NCBI GenBank assembly: GCA_014654535.1
Contig: BNBA01000007.1
Span: 62,001-126,000 of the forward strand
Length of the DNA: 64,000 nt
Direction: 5' to 3'
From: Xanthomonas boreopolis
GTDB lineage: Bacteria; Pseudomonadota; Gammaproteobacteria; Xanthomonadales; Xanthomonadaceae
Shown: positions 8,946 to 17,049 of the stretch, piece after piece
Layout of the letters: each line of letters begins with the position of its first letter
Numbering within the stretch: position 1 is the stretch's first letter
Translations under genes and position numbers: made by a program
Notes under the pieces: model-generated
What the model saw: only the letters and a program-made list of their open reading frames with translations
Told to the model about the DNA's origin: nothing
Databases searched by the model: none

Positions 8946-9532
8946 GGGGAGGTCTCCTGGCGCGCGGCGAGGACCGCGGCGGTTGGGTGCGTGCCCTGCA
9001 CGCGCGCGAGGTGGCGGGACACGCTGCGGCGATAGCGGGCAGCGGGCTCACCGCCCGCAGGACGGTGGTAGCGGCCGATCGCCAGCAACCAGTCCTCACC
9101 GGCGGTGTGCTGCTCCTTCAGAATCTCGGCAGCGATGGCGAGGTTCCGGTACGGGTCGAGCAAGTCGCACGCGCTGGCGTAGCGCTGCTGTTGGTAGCCG
9201 AGGTTGATCTGGCCCAGGCCCGCGTCGATGCGCGTGTGCGGCGTGGAGCGCATCGCCTGCTGCAAACCGGCGCAGGCGTCGGCGCGGGTCGCGTAGCGGC
9301 GCGACTGGCCGGCGACGTTGAGGGACCAAGGCCACGGGACGATGCGTCCGTTACGCCGGATGCCGCTCTCCTGCAGGGCCACGGCGTAGAGCACCGTCGA
9401 GGGAACGCCCGCGCGCTGGGCGGCAAGCTGGTAGGCCGGTGGTGGAATTTCCTGGGCCTGGGCGGCGCAGACGCAGAGGCCAGCAGCGAGCACTAGTGCG
9501 CCCAACGGCGCCGTCAGGGTTGGCGCTGCCAT
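8942..9532 (-). CDS. Lytic transglycosylase (SLT domain), ICE transfer system
   Basis: 196 residues: signal peptide (about 1-26), then an SLT-type lysozyme fold with the catalytic glutamate in VALQESG (about residue 54), the AGLGQINLGYQ motif and the NLAIAAEILKE helix. It should cut peptidoglycan locally so the secretion channel can cross the wall. In this ICE class it always sits between the TIGR03759 and TIGR03765 genes. Confidence 0.9.
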   Translation of the reverse strand: MAAPTLTAPLGALVLAAGLCVCAAQAQEIPPPAYQLAAQRAGVPSTVLYAVALQESGIRRNGRIVPWPWSLNVAGQSRRYATRADACAGLQQAMRSTPHTRIDAGLGQINLGYQQQRYASACDLLDPYRNLAIAAEILKEQHTAGEDWLLAIGRYHRPAGGEPAARYRRSVSRHLARVQGTHPTAAVLAARQETSP

Positions 9533-10251
9533 TGGCCGTTCACCTCGCGCACGACCGCTGGGAGATCGCCGGGCAGGCCCAGCGACAGCCAGCGGCCGCC
9601 GTCATGGTTGAGCGTGATGCTGCCGCTGCGCACCCGTGCCGGGTCGATCTGTGCGCGCTTGGCCCAGTCGCGGATGCGCGCGTCGTCCTGGCGGCTGCCG
9701 ACCATGTACAGGTCGAACTCGGCCCCCGAGGATTGCAGGCGCTGCACGAGCTGTCCGCAGGCTGCGCAGCCGTCCTTGACGAATACCGCCGTGCGGCCGC
9801 TGCCGCGCATTGGACTGGCGCTTGTGCCGGCGCTGGGCTCGTTGTCAGGCAGGTTCACCCGCTGCATGCCGGGGTTCAGGCGCTGCCAGGCTTCGTCGTA
9901 GGCGCGCTGGTACGCGAGCAGTTTCTCCACGCGGCGCGCTTCGATTTGCACCTGCAGCTCTGCGTAGCGCCGCCGCTCCTCGTCGGTGCGGGCCTCGATA
10001 CCCAGGGCGGACAGCGGGTCCAGGTTGGGTGAGTAGATCCCCAGCGGCCCGTCCATCAGTTCGCGGTAGCGCGCCCACTCCTGCGGTTGCAGGCCCCAGT
10101 CGCTTGCCACCTTGTCGTCGAGGATACGGGCGACCAGCGGGCGCTCCTGGCTCTGCGCATTGCGGGCCGGGGCGGTGCCGGGCTGCTGCGCCCAGGCGGG
10201 CAATTGGGCGGATGCCAGCAGGAGCGCGGAAACGATGATGGACGGCTTCAT
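9514..10251 (-). CDS. Conjugative element protein (TIGR03759 family), thioredoxin-like
   Basis: 245 residues. Signal peptide to about residue 21 (ending AWAQ), a helical central part rich in Arg/Glu/Gln, and a C-terminal region with FVKDGCAACGQLVQRL, a CxxC set in a thioredoxin-like context. The protein is probably periplasmic; a disulfide role for other transfer proteins is an inference from the CxxC. It overlaps the transglycosylase gene by 19 bp. Confidence 0.86.
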   Translation of the reverse strand: MKPSIIVSALLLASAQLPAWAQQPGTAPARNAQSQERPLVARILDDKVASDWGLQPQEWARYRELMDGPLGIYSPNLDPLSALGIEARTDEERRRYAELQVQIEARRVEKLLAYQRAYDEAWQRLNPGMQRVNLPDNEPSAGTSASPMRGSGRTAVFVKDGCAACGQLVQRLQSSGAEFDLYMVGSRQDDARIRDWAKRAQIDPARVRSGSITLNHDGGRWLSLGLPGDLPAVVREVNGQWQRQP

Positions 10252-10265
10252 GTGGTGTGCTCCGA

Positions 10266-10904
10266 TCAAGGAATCGCCACGCGACGGGTCTGGTCGCCGG
10301 CCTGGAACACGGCGGTGTCCCCCTCGACGGTCTGCAAGCGCCACGGGCCGAGCGCATCGCCTGGCAGCAGTACCTGAAGCTGGTCGGGCGTGAAGTCCCC
10401 GCTGCTCGGCGCGACGGACACACTGCGCTGGCCAGCACGCAATTCGGCGCCGACGACGCGGAACGGCAGCGGCGGCGGTTCAGGCTTGGCGGCGGCCTTA
10501 TTCGTTGCGCGTGGCTGGGCGGGTGCGGCGCGTGCGGCGGTTTGGCGCGTTTTGATCTGCTCAACTTCTGCGCGTAACGCCTGAAGGTCGTCGGCAGCGG
10601 CATAGCCGCTCAGCGATTTCTCGACCTGGGCTGCGCGTGCCTCCAGGATTTGGCGGGTGTCCTTGAGGTCCGCCGCCGTGGCGACGGCCGGACGCTGCTG
10701 GATGGCCTCGATGGTCTCGGCCAAGCCGGTCGCCTGCGCTTCGAGGCGTTGCAGGCGGGAATCGAGGCGTTCCTGGTCGGCCTGGTCGTTCATCGCCTGG
10801 TAGCCGAGGACCAAGAGGACACTGAGGCCAAGCAGCCACAGCCACATCAGGCTCTGCACCACCACGGCGGCAGTTGAGCGCTGGGCGGATTGCGGAGCGT
10901 TCAT
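10266..10904 (-). CDS. ICE-associated membrane protein with coiled coil, PilP/PilO-like position
   Basis: 212 residues: one membrane helix at about 15-34, a long coiled coil at about 38-110 and a small C-terminal beta domain after an Ala/Pro linker. Located between the PilL-like lipoprotein and the TIGR03759 gene and overlapping the former by 4 bp. The layout is that of an inner-membrane protein reaching into the periplasm. I recognise it as a regular member of these transfer operons but not as a family with a defined role. Confidence 0.75.
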   Translation of the reverse strand: MNAPQSAQRSTAAVVVQSLMWLWLLGLSVLLVLGYQAMNDQADQERLDSRLQRLEAQATGLAETIEAIQQRPAVATAADLKDTRQILEARAAQVEKSLSGYAAADDLQALRAEVEQIKTRQTAARAAPAQPRATNKAAAKPEPPPLPFRVVGAELRAGQRSVSVAPSSGDFTPDQLQVLLPGDALGPWRLQTVEGDTAVFQAGDQTRRVAIP

Positions 10905-11500
10905 GGCTGGCCTCCCGAAACCGAACGCTCCAGCGGGAAGGTCTGCGCCGCCTCGGTGGCGGGCGGCGCGGGTGCGTTGTCGGCGGTCATGCTGTCGCCG
11001 GGCCGCTCGAAGCAAATCTGTCGTGCGAGGTCATCCGCGTGCAGTTCCCAGGCCGGACCTGCCAGGGTGAGCAGTGCATCGCGCAAGGTCATGGGGCCGA
11101 GGTGCAGGTGCGCTGCCGGCAACGGCAATGCGTACAGCTCGATCACCGCGTGCGCGGTCTCGCAAAGCTGGTAGCCGCTGCGCTTGAGGACATGCCGCAG
11201 CCCGTCGCCCACCGTGGCGCGGGCATCTTCGGGCATCGACACGTCGATGGTCTGCAACAGCAGGTCGCGCTGCGCTACCGTGGGCGCCAACTCGACCAGG
11301 GTGTAGCGGCCGTAGCGCACGACGGGGATGTACTCCGGTGCCTCGGGTTCGGGCGCAGCCAAGACTTCTTCGATGGTGTCGGGCGCGACCGGCGCGGTCG
11401 TCGTCGCGCAGCCGCCAGCCAGTACTGACCAAAGCAGGCCGACTAATCCCGCCAGCAGGCGGCGTTCGGGATGGTGAAACCAGGGTGGAGAGGGGCACAT
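10901..11500 (-). CDS. PilL-like lipoprotein, first gene of the transfer operon
   Basis: 199 residues. The N-terminus has a hydrophobic segment ending in VLAGGC (about residue 31), a probable lipobox. The middle shows the YIPVVRYGRYTLVELAPT pattern typical of PilL-type proteins of ICE type IV pili, and the part around GDGLRHVLKRSGYQLC resembles a secretin-associated N domain. It begins the long minus-strand operon that runs to the window edge; a terminator at 11599-11635 isolates it from the helicase gene upstream. Confidence 0.78.
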   Translation of the reverse strand: MCPSPPWFHHPERRLLAGLVGLLWSVLAGGCATTTAPVAPDTIEEVLAAPEPEAPEYIPVVRYGRYTLVELAPTVAQRDLLLQTIDVSMPEDARATVGDGLRHVLKRSGYQLCETAHAVIELYALPLPAAHLHLGPMTLRDALLTLAGPAWELHADDLARQICFERPGDSMTADNAPAPPATEAAQTFPLERSVSGGQP

Positions 11501-11553
11501 GGCGCGTCGTCCTGAAACATCGAGTCCTCACCATCGCTGCTCGGACCACGAGC

Positions 11554-11573
11554 GGCAGCAAACAATACGAACC
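11554..11573 (-). promoter_or_regulatory. Conserved 20-bp element upstream of the PilL-led transfer operon
   Basis: Plus-strand GGCAGCAAACAATACGAACC, 54-73 bp before the start at 11500. It matches 18 of 20 bases of the element at 5418-5437. A shorter core, GCAGCAAACAA, recurs at 32645-32655 upstream of topB. It is a candidate activator or promoter site for ICE transfer functions; the protein that would bind it is not known. Confidence 0.5.
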
Positions 11574-11598
11574 AGGCAGCGCCCGATTTGCCGACATG

Positions 11599-11635
11599 AA
11601 AAAAAAGCCACGTCCACGGGTACCGTGGGCGTGGC
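11599..11635 (-). terminator. Rho-independent terminator after the helicase gene
   Basis: On the minus strand a near-perfect hairpin (GCCACGCCCACGG, five-base loop, CCGTGGACGTGGC) is followed by eight U residues. It separates the helicase transcription unit from the PilL-led operon. Confidence 0.88.
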
Positions 11636-11690
11636 TGCGAGGTGGGAACAAGGAAGAGCCGGCGGCGCTAGGCCGGCGTTGGCGTGGAGA

Positions 11691-13970
11691 TCAGGCGGCG
11701 ACCAGTTGCCGGGCCAGCGCCACTTCGACGGAATCACCGTCCTGGTTAAGCACATCCAGCCCGGATTCGGGTACATCTCCCGAGGTGGACTGCGAGACCA
11801 TGATCTTCTTGGCCATCAGCTCCAGGCAAGTCATCTGCGAGGTGGCCGCGTAGCCGAGGTAGATCACGCGCACGGACAGCTTTTGCCCGATGCGCCAGGA
11901 GCGGCGTGCCGCCTGCTGGAGCGAGTACACGTTGTAGCCCGACTGCATGAACACGATCGTCGGAAACTCCAACAGGTCCAGTCCCGTCTTCACAAGCTCG
12001 GGGTTGGTGATGAGCACGTCGATGCCACGGTCCAACTGCTCGGCGATCCAGTCCTCGCGGCGGCTGGCGTCCACGCTCGCGCGTAGCACCGCGACCTTGA
12101 AGCCTTCCTGCTCCAGCAACACCTTCAGACGCGACGTGGTGTCGCGCGTGCCGGTATAGACCGTGTAGGCCAGGATCTTGCGGCCCTGCGCCTTCTCCTC
12201 TTTGCAGATGTCGATCAGCTCGCGCTCTTTCGGCGTCACTTCGAACTCGTTGAACTGAGCCGGGACGAACGCCAAGGTGTTGCGCGTGCGCGGATGCACC
12301 ACGGTCTCCGACCGGAAGCAGCAGTCCGGCCAGGCCAGCAGCACGTTGAGCACCACACCCAGTAGCGTCGTGTCGCGTCGCGCCAGAGCCTGTTTCAGCT
12401 CCGCGGTCAGCCGACCTGCCAGATCGCGGTAGGCCGCGGCTTGCGCCGTGTCCATTGCGACTTCACGGAACTCTTCGTCATACGGCGGCAGGACGTTGCC
12501 GCCGATGTCTTTGAGCTTGAGGAAGATCGTGAACGGCAGGATGCAGCGCAGCACGCCCTTGGGGCCGAAGCCCGGGGCCTTGACCGTGCGCACCGATACC
12601 TTGGTGCCCTTGGCCGTCTTGTGCGCCGTGCCGGTACTCTCGGAATAGATGTCCTTCAGGACGCCGTGATCGCGCATGAACGCCATCGCGGCCGAGGTCA
12701 TGCTGCCGCTCGTGGTCGGGCGGTAGCCGTCTTCGATCATTCGCCCAGGCAGGGCTCGGAACAGTAGATGAAAGAGATCATCACCGTATCCCCCCATGAG
12801 GGTTCCGGTCAGCAGCAAGGTCTTGCGAGCCTTTGCCGCCAGCACGCCCATCGCCTGACCCTGGGCACTGCCACCGTTCTTGTACTCGTGCGCCTCGTCG
12901 GCGATGAGCAAGTCGAACGTGCCCTGTGGAAGATAGCGCTTCACAAACTCTGAGGGTTGGTATCCCCCTTCGCCGAAGCCAAACTCCATGTTCGCCATCG
13001 CACGTTCCATGCGCGTGGCCTGACGGTCGGAAAACACCAGTTCGCCGTTGCCGTCCATGAGGTTGATGAACTCATGGATGTTGTCGCCGAGCATCGACGC
13101 GAGGAACCCGTCGCCGAACTTCTGCATCAGCTTCTGCGCAGTGACTTCCCCGATGGTCGGGATGCGCTTGAGGGCTTTCAGCACTGCCGAGGACTGGTCG
13201 CTGCCGGACAGGCTGCGCGGGCGGATCAGCGTCCACAGGGGCGCGGCGCAATGGCTGCACTTCCTGCGGTACTCCTCGGCTTCGAGCGCGACCGGGTTGA
13301 CCGGCTCGCCGTCGAGGTCGGTGATGACCGTGCCGCAGTCCGGGCACGCCGCCACGTTGCCGTGACGGGTACGCCGCTGGGTGAAGACGGGCTTCCAATG
13401 GAACCCCATCCGCATCCGCACGCGGCCCAGGACGAAGAACTCCTGGCCCGTGGGCTGGACATTCAACTGCTCGCGCAGCTTGATGAGCTTGACGAGCGTG
13501 TCCGGCCCGTTGAGTACCCACACCTTGGCGCCCGCCACCGTCTCCTGGATCTCGCGCCGCCACTTGTAAACAAGGTGCGGCGGCGAAAGCACCAGCGTGC
13601 GACGGTAGCCTTCGGCGTTGAGCACGGCGGCCGCGGCGATGCCCACGGTCGTCTTGCCGCAGCCCATCTCGCCATTGACGATCGCGGCGCGTTCGCCCCG
13701 GTCGATCAGCAGCTCGGCGGCGGCGTGGACGACTTCGGCCTGGGCCGGGAACAGCTTGCGCTTGAGGCTGGCGACGACGAGTTGTCGGCGCGCCTGCGGC
13801 TGGCCGTTATAGACCGGCGGGTTGGCGCTGTTGAGGGCGTCGAGCAGTTCGTCGCCGAACTCGCCGACGAAATCCTGAAGGCTCAGGGTCAGAGGGGAAG
13901 ATTCCGCATCGAGCAGTTCGCCCTGTACGGGCGCGGCTTCAGCGGCAGTGGTTTCGAGATCGAGGGACAT
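11691..13970 (-). CDS. SNF2-like DEAD/H-box helicase of the ICE
   Basis: 759 residues. Walker A in NGEMGCGKTTVGIAA (near residue 106), motif II DEAHEYKNG, motif III LTGTLMGGYGDD, and a C-terminal motif VI in QQAARRSWRIGQ, together a SNF2/superfamily 2 helicase core. A zinc-ribbon-like insertion (CPDCG and CSHC) lies between motifs Ia and II. It probably translocates on double-stranded DNA during replication, transfer or establishment; the exact job is unknown. The gene follows a hairpin leader (13992-14030) with a U-rich run just before its ribosome binding site. Confidence 0.88.
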   Translation of the reverse strand: MSLDLETTAAEAAPVQGELLDAESSPLTLSLQDFVGEFGDELLDALNSANPPVYNGQPQARRQLVVASLKRKLFPAQAEVVHAAAELLIDRGERAAIVNGEMGCGKTTVGIAAAAVLNAEGYRRTLVLSPPHLVYKWRREIQETVAGAKVWVLNGPDTLVKLIKLREQLNVQPTGQEFFVLGRVRMRMGFHWKPVFTQRRTRHGNVAACPDCGTVITDLDGEPVNPVALEAEEYRRKCSHCAAPLWTLIRPRSLSGSDQSSAVLKALKRIPTIGEVTAQKLMQKFGDGFLASMLGDNIHEFINLMDGNGELVFSDRQATRMERAMANMEFGFGEGGYQPSEFVKRYLPQGTFDLLIADEAHEYKNGGSAQGQAMGVLAAKARKTLLLTGTLMGGYGDDLFHLLFRALPGRMIEDGYRPTTSGSMTSAAMAFMRDHGVLKDIYSESTGTAHKTAKGTKVSVRTVKAPGFGPKGVLRCILPFTIFLKLKDIGGNVLPPYDEEFREVAMDTAQAAAYRDLAGRLTAELKQALARRDTTLLGVVLNVLLAWPDCCFRSETVVHPRTRNTLAFVPAQFNEFEVTPKERELIDICKEEKAQGRKILAYTVYTGTRDTTSRLKVLLEQEGFKVAVLRASVDASRREDWIAEQLDRGIDVLITNPELVKTGLDLLEFPTIVFMQSGYNVYSLQQAARRSWRIGQKLSVRVIYLGYAATSQMTCLELMAKKIMVSQSTSGDVPESGLDVLNQDGDSVEVALARQLVAA

Positions 13971-13989
13971 GGTGATGCTCCAATGAAAA

Positions 13990-14030
13990 ATGGGGCATGC
14001 ACCACCCCCAGCGGGGCAATGGCATGCCCC
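13990..14030 (-). terminator. Hairpin with U-rich tail between the 101-aa gene and the helicase
   Basis: Minus strand: stem GGGGCATGCC / GGTGCATGCCCC with an inner GCCCC/GGGG helix, then AUUUUUC and, within about 10 nt, the GGAG of the helicase. It is either an intrinsic terminator of the gene upstream or an attenuator in the helicase leader. Confidence 0.6.
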
Positions 14031-14105
14031 GTAGTGGGAAGGAAATCGGCGCTTGGCCGAGGTGGTCGAAGTTGCCGGCCGTGGCGGCCTGCTGGTGAAT
14101 CGTGC

Positions 14106-14411
14106 TCAGTCTTCGGACGGCAGCACGATGACGGTGGCGCTGCGCTCCGCATCGGTGACGATGCGGATGGCCAGCCCCGGATGGATCACGTAGCTGGATT
14201 CCAGCGATGCACCTGATTGCAGTGCAGTGCTGTTGGCCTGCCATTGCTGGATGTTGACGTCGCCCCAGTCGCCACGGGTGTGGCGCCTGAAGTACGGGAT
14301 CGGGTCGAGGCGACCCGTGCGGACCAGGTGGTCAATGCCTCTGCTGAAGATGAGTGCACCGATTGGGAACGCCAGCCTGTGGCAGTAGGTTTCAATGCGA
14401 TGTGATGCCAT
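14106..14411 (-). CDS. Hypothetical ICE protein, paralogue of the 106-aa neighbour
   Basis: 101 residues, no signal or membrane segment. It shares with the product of 14500-14820 a core of the form H-x-R-x-G-x-x-DP-x-x-Y-x-x-RH-x-RGDWG and a similar end (TVIVLPSED against TVIQLPEERD). The two genes look like an old tandem duplication. Common in ICEs of this class; function unknown. GGAGGAG precedes the ATG, and a hairpin at about 14433-14468 lies just upstream. Confidence 0.75.
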   Translation of the reverse strand: MASHRIETYCHRLAFPIGALIFSRGIDHLVRTGRLDPIPYFRRHTRGDWGDVNIQQWQANSTALQSGASLESSYVIHPGLAIRIVTDAERSATVIVLPSED

Positions 14412-14499
14412 GGGCTCCTCCTTGATGAGTCATTGAGCCACGACACCCCTGGCGGAGTGAAGTGGCTCCGGCAGGTGGATGAAGACGACAACGGTGCTG

Positions 14500-14820
14500 T
14501 CAGATCATGTCCCGTTCTTCGGGAAGCTGGATCACCGTGGTCCGGTGGTCCTCGCTGGTTTTCACGATCAACACCAGTTCGGGCGTGATCCTGAAGTGGG
14601 AGATCACCGGATCGTCCCCGCGGATTGCGACATCGTTGGCTTGGCGGGTGGCCTCGTCGGTCTCGCCCCAGTCACCGCGCACATGGCGCTGGACATAGGC
14701 CAAGGGATCGATCAGGCCTTTGCGGGCCAGCCAATGCACCTTCTCGCTCAACTGCAACGTACCTGGTGCGAACAACGGTTGCTTCTGCGGCGCGGGCCGC
14801 TTGAACAGGCTTGAGAACAT
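14500..14820 (-). CDS. Hypothetical ICE protein, paralogue of the 101-aa neighbour
   Basis: 106 residues with a basic, proline-containing start (MFSSLFKRPAPQKQP), then the shared segment HWLARKGLIDPLAYVQRHVRGDWGE and a beta-rich end. RGDWG and the following Asn are the most conserved points between the two paralogues. It lies 51 bp downstream of the methyltransferase gene on the same strand, so probably the same transcript. No known domain recognised. Confidence 0.75.
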   Translation of the reverse strand: MFSSLFKRPAPQKQPLFAPGTLQLSEKVHWLARKGLIDPLAYVQRHVRGDWGETDEATRQANDVAIRGDDPVISHFRITPELVLIVKTSEDHRTTVIQLPEERDMI

Positions 14821-14871
14821 GGGTGTTTCTCCTTCGATGTGGTACAGCAGGACGGCAGCGCGTCCGATGGA

Positions 14872-15981
14872 TTAACGGATGGTCAGGACCTCGCCCCGCG
14901 TAGCGGAACCGGGCGTCATGTCCCATGCGCGGATGACGGGCACGAACTTGTCGGTGAGGATGCGGGTCTCGGCGACAGAGCCGTCTTCGCGTTCGGTGAA
15001 TTCCCGCTGGAGCGTCTTGTCCTTGTGGGTGTCACCTTTGACGACGAGCACGCGCCCGGTCTTGGAGCGCACGACCCCTGAGATCGCGCCTGCGGCAAGA
15101 GCCAGGGCGAGATGCCAGTGGGACAAGGCACGCGCCGGCGGACGCAGCGATTGCTGCGCGGCTCCCAGGTGCGTGTCCTGCGACGGCCAGAGGCCTTGGA
15201 GCCGACCAACCTCATCGGCGAACTGCTCCGGCTCCATCGTCACGCGGAAGAAATGCTCCGGCTCGGCCGGACTGGCGGGGACGATGTACGGCAGGAACGG
15301 CCATTCGCTCGGCAGCTCCTCGGCTTCGACTTCGCCAAGCCCGACCTGCAGCAGCAGATTGCGAACGGCCTTGAGACCATCGGGCGCCAGCTCGCGCTGA
15401 CGCACCCTGCGGCCGAAAATCACCACCTGCTTGAACTGCGTTTCCACCGCTCGGTAGATCCGCAGGTCGGCATAGTGGCGCGTCAGCCAGCCGACCAGCT
15501 CCGCGTCGAGCACGTAGCTGGGGACGATGAAGACCAGGATGCCGCCGTACTGCAACAGCGACAGGGTGCGCTGGTAAAAGAGCTTTTCGAGGCGAGCGCG
15601 GCCCTGGCCCTGGTAGCCGATGTTGCCGTTGACGTCCTTGGACAGGTCGCCATACGGTGGGTTGAGCCAGAGCAGCCCGAACGACTGCTTGGAGATCATC
15701 GTGTCCATCAGGTCCGCGTGCAGGCAGTGATCGACCAGGCCGCGGGCATGGCGTGCCCGCTCTGCGTCGAACTCGACGGCGAACGCCTTGGCCTGCTCGC
15801 GCCCGAGGGCATGGGCGGCTTCGGCGATCGCCACGCCTTCACCGGCGCAGGGATCGAGGATGCACATCGGCCCATCGCTGGGCATCAGTGCGTTGAGGGC
15901 TCTTTCGAGCGTGGGTTCGTCGGTCGGGTAATACCCGTTCTTGGCGAAATTGCGGGCGAGCCGCGGGAACATGAGGGCCAT
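14872..15981 (-). CDS. N6-adenine-type SAM-dependent methyltransferase (DUF6094-like)
   Basis: 369 residues. Motif I is ILDPCAGEGVAIAEAA (about 42-57) and the catalytic motif IV is NPPYGD (about 121), which marks an N6-adenine or similar amino methyltransferase. There is no adjacent restriction enzyme, so it is an orphan and might protect ICE DNA from host restriction or act on RNA; the target is unknown. The start ATG at 15981 follows an AGGAG; a 12-bp-stem hairpin (GCGAAAGCACGCC family) lies just upstream. Confidence 0.85.
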   Translation of the reverse strand: MALMFPRLARNFAKNGYYPTDEPTLERALNALMPSDGPMCILDPCAGEGVAIAEAAHALGREQAKAFAVEFDAERARHARGLVDHCLHADLMDTMISKQSFGLLWLNPPYGDLSKDVNGNIGYQGQGRARLEKLFYQRTLSLLQYGGILVFIVPSYVLDAELVGWLTRHYADLRIYRAVETQFKQVVIFGRRVRQRELAPDGLKAVRNLLLQVGLGEVEAEELPSEWPFLPYIVPASPAEPEHFFRVTMEPEQFADEVGRLQGLWPSQDTHLGAAQQSLRPPARALSHWHLALALAAGAISGVVRSKTGRVLVVKGDTHKDKTLQREFTEREDGSVAETRILTDKFVPVIRAWDMTPGSATRGEVLTIR

Positions 15982-16045
15982 GGAAGTCTCCTGGTTGGCG
16001 GGGATGAAGGGCGAAAGCACGCCTTGGCGTGCTTTCGCGGGTGGG

Positions 16046-16696
16046 TCAAGCCGCTACCGCTTCCGGCGTCCAAATCTTGGCCGGATAGGGATAGGCGGTG
16101 AGCACGTCACTGCGGATCAGGGAGCCCAGCGCCAGGGTCAGCGCCGGCACGTCGATGGCGAGCCGATGGCCTTCCAGTGGCCCGAGGGCGAACGGAAGAC
16201 GGGCCAGCATCTCGCGGGTTTGCAGCAGTTCCAGCACGGTTTCGCGCCAGTGGTCGAGCAGCGGCAGTGGGCAGGTGTCCCGTACCAGCATCCACAGGCG
16301 GTCAAGCCGGTGGGCGCTGCCCTTGGGCAGCAATGCCAGTGCGCTGGCGTTGGCCTTGTCGGGCCTGACGCAGCGGCGGTCGAACAGCCACACGTTGGAC
16401 AGCGAACCGAACAGCGTTCGCCGGTAGGCGCGCGTCATGCGCTTTTCCAGGCGATCGACGTTGCCGATGAAGACCGGGACGCTGCCGCCCTGGTCGGTGA
16501 TGACGTGGAACTGGTCCAGTCCCTGCTCGTCGCGCCCGAGGGTCAGGCGAGCGAGGAACTGCTGGACGGCGGTGTCCCGCGCCCAGATCGACAGGAAGAT
16601 CAGGTTGCCCTGGTCATCGCCGACGCAAGCGTCGGCCATCACGTCCAGGCATTCGTCGATGCGGTACAGCGTGGTGGAAGAAGTGTTTGCGGGCAT
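16046..16696 (-). CDS. Hypothetical ICE protein, 216 aa
   Basis: Soluble, no signal peptide. Notable segments are the start MPANTSSTTLYRIDECLDVM and a well-conserved-looking RMTRAYRRTLFGSLSNVWLFDRR. I know such proteins as regular members of this ICE class between the methyltransferase and the small 86-aa gene but not their function. A strong hairpin (CTGGGGCA / TGCCCCAG) precedes its ribosome binding site by about 40 nt, like several genes around it. Confidence 0.72.
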   Translation of the reverse strand: MPANTSSTTLYRIDECLDVMADACVGDDQGNLIFLSIWARDTAVQQFLARLTLGRDEQGLDQFHVITDQGGSVPVFIGNVDRLEKRMTRAYRRTLFGSLSNVWLFDRRCVRPDKANASALALLPKGSAHRLDRLWMLVRDTCPLPLLDHWRETVLELLQTREMLARLPFALGPLEGHRLAIDVPALTLALGSLIRSDVLTAYPYPAKIWTPEAVAA

Positions 16697-16772
16697 GGTG
16701 GTGTCCTCGGATGAACGGGAACAGCACCGCCCGCTGGGGCAAGTACTGCCCCAGGGGGTGAAAGAAAAACGC

Positions 16773-17033
16773 TCAGTCCGGCTCGAACTGCCGGGTGTGC
16801 GGGTTGAAGTGAAGTGCCTCGTCCACCGCGGTAATCGGCGTGAAGCCGTCCAGGTAGATGTTGTTGAGGTACCGGTCGCGGTAGGTCAGTGCCTGCCGCG
16901 CCTGTTCCTCGGTGAGGCCGTTGCTGATGAAGTACTCCTGCATTTCCTCGTCGGAGGACACTTCGTCGTTGGACAAACTCCCTTCAACGAGCTTCAACAG
17001 CGAGGGCGAGAGTGCAGCCAGGATCGGGTCCAT
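16773..17033 (-). CDS. Hypothetical ICE protein, 86 aa, acidic
   Basis: Start ATG at 17033 with AGGAGG seven bases upstream; the ribosome binding site overlaps the last codons of the DUF6927-like gene, so the two were co-translated before the intron arrived. Acidic (MDPILAALSPSLLKLVEG, then EVSSDEEMQEYF), a single compact domain, no membrane segment. Function unknown. The intron now lies within the transcript upstream of it. Confidence 0.72.
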   Translation of the reverse strand: MDPILAALSPSLLKLVEGSLSNDEVSSDEEMQEYFISNGLTEEQARQALTYRDRYLNNIYLDGFTPITAVDEALHFNPHTRQFEPD

Positions 17034-17049
17034 GTCGGTTCCTCCTGGC

